Assembly: GCA_036897485.1 (NCBI GenBank) | Contig: JAYMTF010000661.1 | Span: forward strand, 1-32,048 | Direction: 5' to 3' | DNA from: Pelargonium nanum | Taxonomy: Eukaryota; Streptophyta; Magnoliopsida; Geraniales; Geraniaceae | Length of the DNA: 32,048 nt | Part shown: piece by piece, positions 21,701 to 32,048 of the stretch | How the letters are laid out: each line of letters begins with the position of its first letter | Position numbering within the stretch: the first letter of the stretch is position 1 | The notes under the pieces: model-generated | What the model saw: only the letters and a program-made list of their open reading frames with translations | Databases searched by the model: none | What the model was told of the DNA's origin: nothing | Position numbers and translations under genes: made by a program

Positions 21701-24700
21701 AATTAAATATGGACAACACACAATGAAAGCAAAACAGCGTTTTAAAAATATTTAACAAGACTACTGATTATTAATAACAGAATATAAAGCTTGGAAGTAG
21801 ATAAAATAATACACGAAATTAAGACTTACCTTTATTGGTTCTCAGACCTACTAAACCTCTATTGGTATCAGAGCCTTGTTATTGTGGGGGGTAAGTGATC
21901 ATTAAGTCGCGTTGTAAGACCTCGTTGTTGGCCAGAGTAGGTTAAGTTGAGAGGCAGTAAAAGTCGTTGATTGGGATCTTGCACCCATAAACTAAGGAAA
22001 AGTTATCCAGAGCATTTTCTAGGTCTGGTTCGATGTCTAGAGAGAGAGAGAGAGTTGTCTTTGTGTCTTTTTTTTCTTGTATTGCCACTAATTAATTTTT
22101 ATACCCATTTTGAGATTGTTGATTGGTAAGTAGTTGAGTAAACTTAATATCATATGCGGGCTGGACATGCTATAAACTATAAATTACATTTTTTTTTCCA
22201 TAGTTTTAGTGAGCAGATCAAATTTGGTGCACATATCATATGCGGGCTGGACATGCTATAAACTATAAAGTACATTTTTTTCCATAGTTTTAGTGAGCAG
22301 ATAAAATTTGGTGCACATATCATATGCGGGCTGGACATGCTATAAACTATATAGTACATTTTTTTCCCATAGTTTTAGTGAGCAGATCAAATTTGGTGCA
22401 CGGCTTTAAACGGAGTTCCAACTTATGCATGTCTTGATGATATTCTTTTTGCAAATGAATGTGTAAAGCTGCAAGGGAGATTCATCAATTCTTACCCGTT
22501 TGCCGTAAAACTAAGGATTCTTCAAGAACTAAAGGAGAAGACAAAATGGGCAGATAGCCTGTCATATTTCTACATTCATATCCTACAAATATTACTTAGA
22601 ATATATAAACTCCCTATGAAAGTGCCATATCTAAACTCGCATATATCTATACTGCCTCTGAAAATGCTGACTCTATTCATGAGTTCTCAAATGAAAAGAC
22701 GGTATCTCCAACATTGAACATTGTAAGATGACCAAAAAAACAATAGATAAAACTAACTATTTTGGGACACACGATCAAGTGCACATCTAGAGCTGTCGTG
22801 CATACTAACAAAAAGAATCCACAATATCAATGATCAGATTTTTACTGACATAATGCCAACTTTATGTCAAATGGAAGGCTAAAAGTCTAAAACTAAAGTT
22901 CTTCAAAGTATGGAATTATTACCTGGTTGGGTGTGGCTGCGGCCGGCTGGTTTTCTTTGTCATCTTCCGAGCCAAACCATATTCTTTCACCAGGGAGTGA
23001 ACCCTCGGGAGGCACAAGAAGCTCAACATTCTCATGTGATGCATCAGAAGCACACAAAAGCATTCCACATGACTTAACACCACGCATGTTCCTTGGCTTC
23101 AGATTAGCAAGAACAACTACTGTTTTATCCTACAGGTGCAAACAAATGTATCAAAAACACTCGAACATAAATATGAACTATTAAATCCAAACGTTAGCGC
23201 AATGCTGTGGGAAGAGGAGGATAAAGTTATATTATATTATAATAGTAATAAAACTAACATCATGTACCCAAGTATCACTATCAAGAAACAAAATGTCAGT
23301 GTCAGTATTAAAAGCTACGACATATATCACTTGCTCTTTCATTGCGAAATGATTCCATTGTTCTTCTCCTTCAGCATAATGCTACACTTGGATCTTGGAA
23401 AAGGTTATACGAACTAAATTTCTTTCCAAGTAAGGAACTTTAACTTCAATCTTCAAGAGTTGGAGTTATAAATGGTTCCCCAACTATAAGCACATCATAT
23501 TGATCTACCAACTATTTTTTATACCACCTTTGATCCTTGTACTATTCAAGTCATCACTCATGCCCGAAAGCAAATTTATTTAACCTTCCTTTAATCTCGT
23601 ATTGTGAAACTAAGTGATTAGATCAAATACTACAATGATCAATGGTGATTTAGAAAATAATCAGGAGATCAAATATGATGAGTGAATAGCTGAGGACCAT
23701 TTGAAACTTTAACTCATTTTTTAATATTACGTCTCTTAGAAAACATTTCAAAAAGTTCCATCCTGAGCATAGAAACTAACACAATCATCAATCTGTACAC
23801 ACACACACACACACCTGCATCCAATATCCAATATAGCACAATTTACCAAAGCTGGGTCAACATGAAACAAAATGAGTTTGGTATCATCGTTACACACAAG
23901 CAGGCAAACAGACATACATACCAAACTCTAGTCCTATATATGCATCAAATATCCAATTATAGCAGAATTTACCAAAGCTAGGTCAACATGAAACAAAATG
24001 AGTGTGGTATTAGCGCTAAACACACACGTGCGCACACGAAATGAGCTTAGTATTAGCTTTAAACACACACACACAAATTGAGCTTGGCATTATCGTTAAC
24101 ACACAAATACGCACACGAAATGAGCTTGGTATCGTCGTTAAACACACGTGTGCACACGGAAATGAGCTTGGTATCATCGTTAAACACACGTGTGCACACA
24201 GAAATGAGATTGGTGTTATAGTTAAACACACACACACACACAAACTGAACTTGGTATCATCGTTAACACACACATGCGCACACGAAATGAGCTTGGTATC
24301 ATTGTTAAACACGCACGCGCGTACACACACAAAATGAGCTTGGTCTTAGATTTATCTATAAGCTAGTTCAACATGAAATGAAATAAGCTTGGCATTATCT
24401 TTACACACACATACCAAAACCCCAGTCCTACATCTACATCCAATTATAGCAGAATTCATCAAATCTAGGTCTCACCAAATGAAAATTGCTTGTAATTTTC
24501 GTTATACCTGAAGGTAGTCAAGAGGAACGTACTTAACGAGGCCACTGCAGATGATTCTAGGCTCTTCCTCACCCACATCCACTTCCTCCACATACAGAGA
24601 ATCGGCCTCTTCATGTCTCCATACCTTGCCAATGCGACCAACCCTAATGTCCAGCATCTCCGCCGCTTCCTTCACCTTCTGAGCCGCTTCCTCCACAGAT

Positions 24701-24975
24701 AACGGAGATGATACAGCACCTGAAGCTGTAGCCTCCGGTGGGGGCGGAGGCGGAGACGAAACCTCTGCCTCCGTAGAAGCTGTGCAGAAGGACGGACCGA
24801 GCCGGAACACGCCGGCTCTCTCCGATTTTGTAGTGCTGGTGATGCGTAGATGTGAAATCGACCGAGCTACCGGAACAAACGACGCACGGCGTCGATCGGC
24901 GACGCTGCGGCAAAAGGAGACGAAGATTGCGCCGCCTTTGACGGCGGTAGCTGCGGCGGTTGTTGGCCACACCAT
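18712..24975 (-). CDS. Organelle-targeted EMAPII/OB-fold tRNA-binding protein, three exons, 272 aa
   Basis: Minus-strand exons are 24508-24975, 22923-23129 and 18712-18855, all phase 0 and GT-AG, giving 272 residues. Residues 1-70 ([18 protein letters not shown], then Arg/Ser-rich with few acids) look like a chloroplast or mitochondrial transit peptide. A Pro-rich linker and a short amphipathic helix ([16 protein letters not shown]) follow. Residues 108-272 are the tRNA-binding EMAPII-type OB fold: [90 protein letters not shown]. The domain is shared with the C-termini of Met- and Tyr-tRNA synthetases and AIMP1/Arc1p. As a stand-alone domain it probably binds tRNA in the organelle, perhaps aiding a synthetase; that is inference. 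Length fits a known short plant family of about 270 aa. Intron 2 is 4,067 bp and full of mobile DNA. Intron 1 carries a minisatellite. Confidence 0.9.
19325..19358 (+). repeat. (GA)n microsatellite
   Basis: Imperfect GAGAGCGAGCGAGAGA run in intron 2 of the EMAPII-domain gene. Confidence 0.9.
19374..19590 (+). mobile_element. Reverse-transcribing element fragment, copy 1 of the coiled-coil coding region
   Basis: Similar base for base to 21316-21520, including CCATATTCCTTACAAGAAAT and AATGAAGTAAAGAAAGAAAT. In this copy the coiled-coil frame is broken by stops and carries an extra 26-bp duplication (19536-19585). It is a decayed, noncoding relic of the element described at 21316. Confidence 0.6.
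19946..20104 (-). mobile_element. Short LTR (147 bp) with adjoining tRNA-Met primer site
   Basis: On the minus strand, 20104-19958 starts TGTTGAAGTGGATAAGTGTC and ends TTTAACA, so it has the TG...CA ends of an LTR. It contains a TATA-like ATATATAAAGAG. Directly after it, TGGTATTAGAGC (19957-19946) matches the initiator-tRNA-Met primer binding site TGGTATCAGAGC at 11 of 12 bases. Length fits a TRIM or a small Copia-type LTR. The matching second LTR is not visible. Confidence 0.65.
20105..20201 (+). mobile_element. Leader with tRNA-Met primer binding site, copy 1
   Basis: TGGTATCTGAGCC at 20130-20142 differs by one base from the initiator-tRNA-Met primer site. The flanking sequence from TTCTCAGACCTAGTAAACCT to GTAAGACCTCGTTGTTGGC is repeated at 21841-21936. 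Points plus-ward, opposite to the primer site at 19946-19957. Confidence 0.65.
20219..20249. repeat. Perfect 12-bp stem hairpin
   Basis: CTAAGTGTCTCT, a 7-base loop CACAAGG, then AGAGACACTTAG. It lies at the junction between the leader segment and the right inverted-repeat arm. Confidence 0.85.
21017..21275. mobile_element. MITE, 259 bp
   Basis: Left end GGTGTGTTTGGGAACTAACA and the inverse of the right end GGTTGCGTTTGGTAACATGG match imperfectly over about 35 bp, both leading into TTTGATTTGAAAT. TAA lies one base left of the left end and directly right of the right end. PIF/Harbinger-like, with hAT possible. Confidence 0.65.
21316..21657 (+). mobile_element. Endogenous pararetrovirus or LTR-retroelement coding fragment, copy 2
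   Basis: From about 21380 one frame encodes a highly charged heptad-rich coiled coil followed by a Ser/Lys-rich stretch. It reaches a stop at 21567, then stays open in the same frame to another stop near 21661. An upstream overlapping frame also shows similarity with copy 1. Coiled-coil proteins of this sort occur as Gag or virion-associated parts of reverse-transcribing elements. With the primer site at 21863 a caulimovirid-like (endogenous pararetrovirus) origin is possible, but no reverse transcriptase, protease or movement domain was found. The copy is broken by stops and truncated, hence noncoding now. Confidence 0.5.
21841..21936 (+). mobile_element. Leader with tRNA-Met primer binding site, copy 2
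   Basis: Contains a perfect TGGTATCAGAGCC at 21863-21875 followed by TTGTTATTGTGGGGG and GTAAGACCTCGTTGTTGGC as in copy 1. GGTTCTCAGACCTA just upstream is also present inverted at about 21619-21632. Confidence 0.7.
22149..22402 (+). repeat. Three tandem copies of an 84-86-bp unit
   Basis: Units begin ATCATATGCGGGCTGGACAT at 22149, 22235 and 22319. They are nearly identical apart from T-run length. Each unit contains a T-rich run, CCATAGTTTTAG, then TGAGCAGATCAAATTTGGTG, which looks like an intron 3' end followed by an exon start. The array ends where an open coding stretch begins. Confidence 0.9.
22382..22717 (+). pseudogene. Unidentified coding fragment (111 open codons, no start)
   Basis: One plus frame is open from just after TGA (22379-22381) to TGA (22715-22717) without an early Met. 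It encodes [20 protein letters not shown], then [20 protein letters not shown], then [12 protein letters not shown] and a hydrophobic, less protein-like tail. The first 55 residues look like a genuine protein segment and are preceded by T-rich sequence plus AG, as at a splice acceptor. I do not recognise the family. It is antisense inside intron 2 of the EMAPII-domain gene and is probably a captured or relic gene fragment. Confidence 0.45.
23868..24415 (+). repeat. CA-rich minisatellite, about 11 copies of a ~42-bp unit
   Basis: The unit is AAATGAGCTTGGTATCATCG followed by TTAAACACACGTGTGCACACG, with variable CA length. It lies in intron 1 of the EMAPII-domain gene. Flanking segments with ATCCAATTATAGCAGAAT and AGGTCAACATGAAAC (about 23818, 23950, 24430) form a longer outer repeat. 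Several units contain CACGTG and long alternating purine-pyrimidine runs. Confidence 0.85.
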
Positions 24976-25015
24976 AGCTACTGAGAATAAATTTCAGATT
25001 GAGATAATGGTGTGA

Positions 25016-25908
25016 AGTGTATATGATCTTATCCAGTAGTATTTGTCCTCCTTAAACCAGAGATCTTGATTTCGAATTTTTATGGTTTCAGTAAAATAAC
25101 GTAGTTTTGACTTTTGAGTAGGGCTGACAAATGAGTCAATAATGGATAACTAGAAAGTATTTCAATAACTAGTGTTTTCGACCCAATTTGTCTAAACCCG
25201 GCCTTGATAAGGTTTGGTCTGAGTTAAATATGTGGCTTGTTTGAGTCGCGGCATGTGGATCAACATTGAACTAGCCTGATAAGAGGCGACAAAAGTTTTT
25301 TAATAAACGCACATGGTTTAGAGTTGACTTGTGTATTAGAATTAACCGGACTTTTGAGAAAGTCCAAGACTAAGGTCGGCTCCCAAGCTATCAAATTTAG
25401 AATAAGTATAAATTTAGAAATCTTTATGAATTAGGACTAGATGATGAAGTACCTTAATATATTGAAGACTATTCAACTATATGATCAACTAAATTTAATA
25501 AAATATATAGGATAACAACTTTTATTAACTATGTTACATAGCACAGGAAAGAAATATGGTATTTGTAATACAAAACATAGCAAATCGAAAATAAACACTT
25601 ATTTTAAGACGAGTGGTGTAAAATATTATGATGTATACTTTCATTAAAAATGAGCGAATTATCATAAAACTTGTTAATATAAAATAATACAAGAAAACGC
25701 TTCATATGGAAACAACAATGGTGAAAATCTATTAGTCAAATACATGACTTGAATTGCACCATTCTCCTTACAAAAGAAGATGGCGTTTGAACAAAATTAC
25801 ATAATTTGACACTGAAGATGGCCCAAATCAGAGCTCTATTATTATTATTCCAATGAAACAGCAATACAAAAATTTGAGCTTTTTGGCTTTGTTGTTGTTT
25901 TTGGGTTT
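25016..25908. other. Spacer between the EMAPII-domain gene and the UGPase-like gene
   Basis: Contains the upstream region of the EMAPII-domain gene (no clear TATA box) and the 3' UTR of the UGPase-like gene. A degraded repeat rich in GAGTCG/CCCGG words lies at about 25120-25390. No gene is seen. Confidence 0.5.
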
Positions 25909-31577
<5,669 letters not shown>

Positions 31578-32048
31578 CTGCATGAAACGTAAAGAGTAGA
31601 TACATGTAAATGCAACAGAGAAAACAACTGGAATAAAATACTTTCAGCAGCACTGAATTGTTACACATCTGCTATGGTAATATTTCTCCTCCTAATGCTC
31701 TCTTTCATATGTTTCAGAAGATTAGAGCTGTTAACCATTCCAGCATTGATTGCAAAATGACTTGTATGTCTAAATCAGTTAATTGCTTGGCTATCAAGCT
31801 TGCTTAAGTTGATATGGTTGACCATATAGATGTAGACTATTTTGTAGCCATCTTGAATGGAAATTCAAAATCAGTTTTCGTGTTTGACAGGGCGGGCAGG
31901 TGTGCCTTATTTTAGTTCTCTCAATACAAAATAGTATTTGATGGTAAAAAATAAAAATAAAAATACTTCCAACAGATTTAACTTACCAGACTATAGCTAA
32001 AAAGTAATCTATGAATGGGCAATAAAGGCATATAACCCTCTTATTTTA
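31578..32048 (-). other. Intron of the UGPase-like gene running off the window
   Basis: The exon at 31577 starts in phase 2 and needs an upstream exon carrying the nucleotide-binding GG loop region of UGPase. I found no such exon up to 32048, so it lies beyond the window. Confidence 0.6.

Noticed and set aside
24016..24337. Open frames on both strands rich in Cys/Val or His/Thr
   Set aside because: They are produced by the CA-rich minisatellite and lie in an intron.
23868..24415. CRISPR-like spaced repeats
   Set aside because: The units are contiguous and diverged with no unique spacers, in a plant intron; it is a minisatellite.

Overview
This is a nuclear window from a flowering plant, most likely a eudicot. 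The genes are intron-rich with GT-AG introns, the spacers are AT-rich, and there are many small plant transposons (MITEs, SINEs, LINE and LTR remnants). Nothing bacterial is present. The species cannot be named from the sequence.

Five protein genes are supported. (1) 67-327, minus: first coding exon of squalene monooxygenase, cut by the window edge. (2) 3265-8319, plus: a nine-exon gene for a 773-residue basic nuclear-type protein. It carries eight KEN boxes in an acidic repeat tract, a TPX2-like motif, a duplicated C-terminal module, and a mitosis-type (MSA) promoter element. (3) 13715-17349, plus: ankyrin-type protein SKIP35, 622 aa, with an intron in its 5' UTR. (4) 18712-24975, minus: a three-exon gene for a 272-aa organelle-targeted EMAPII/OB-fold tRNA-binding protein, with a 4.07-kb intron full of retroelement debris. 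(5) 25909-31577, minus: the last 17 exons (367 aa) of a divergent UDP-glucose pyrophosphorylase paralogue that appears to have lost catalytic motifs. Every exon join listed keeps frame. One intron lacks a canonical acceptor.

The spacers and introns hold a CACTA-like end against a LINE 3' end (977-1560) and a PIF/Harbinger-type element with a TAA target duplication (1794-3021). There are MITEs at 8820, 14395, 15952, 21017 and 26033, SINEs at 10778 and 26590, and a retroposed tRNA-Ala with 14-bp target duplications inside intron 1 of gene 2 (4313-4440). Fragments of a tRNA-Met-primed reverse-transcribing element lie in intron 2 of gene 4, together with a short LTR on the opposite strand and an unidentified captured coding fragment (22382-22717). 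Minisatellites sit at 22149 and 23868.

The five genes look functionally independent, as is usual in plants: sterol synthesis, mitosis/APC-C-type regulation, SCF-linked ankyrin protein, organellar tRNA binding, and a nucleotide-sugar enzyme relative. The most distinctive things here are the KEN-box array protein, the likely UGPase pseudoenzyme with its GT-TG intron, and the tRNA-Ala retrocopy. I saw no obvious new multi-gene system.
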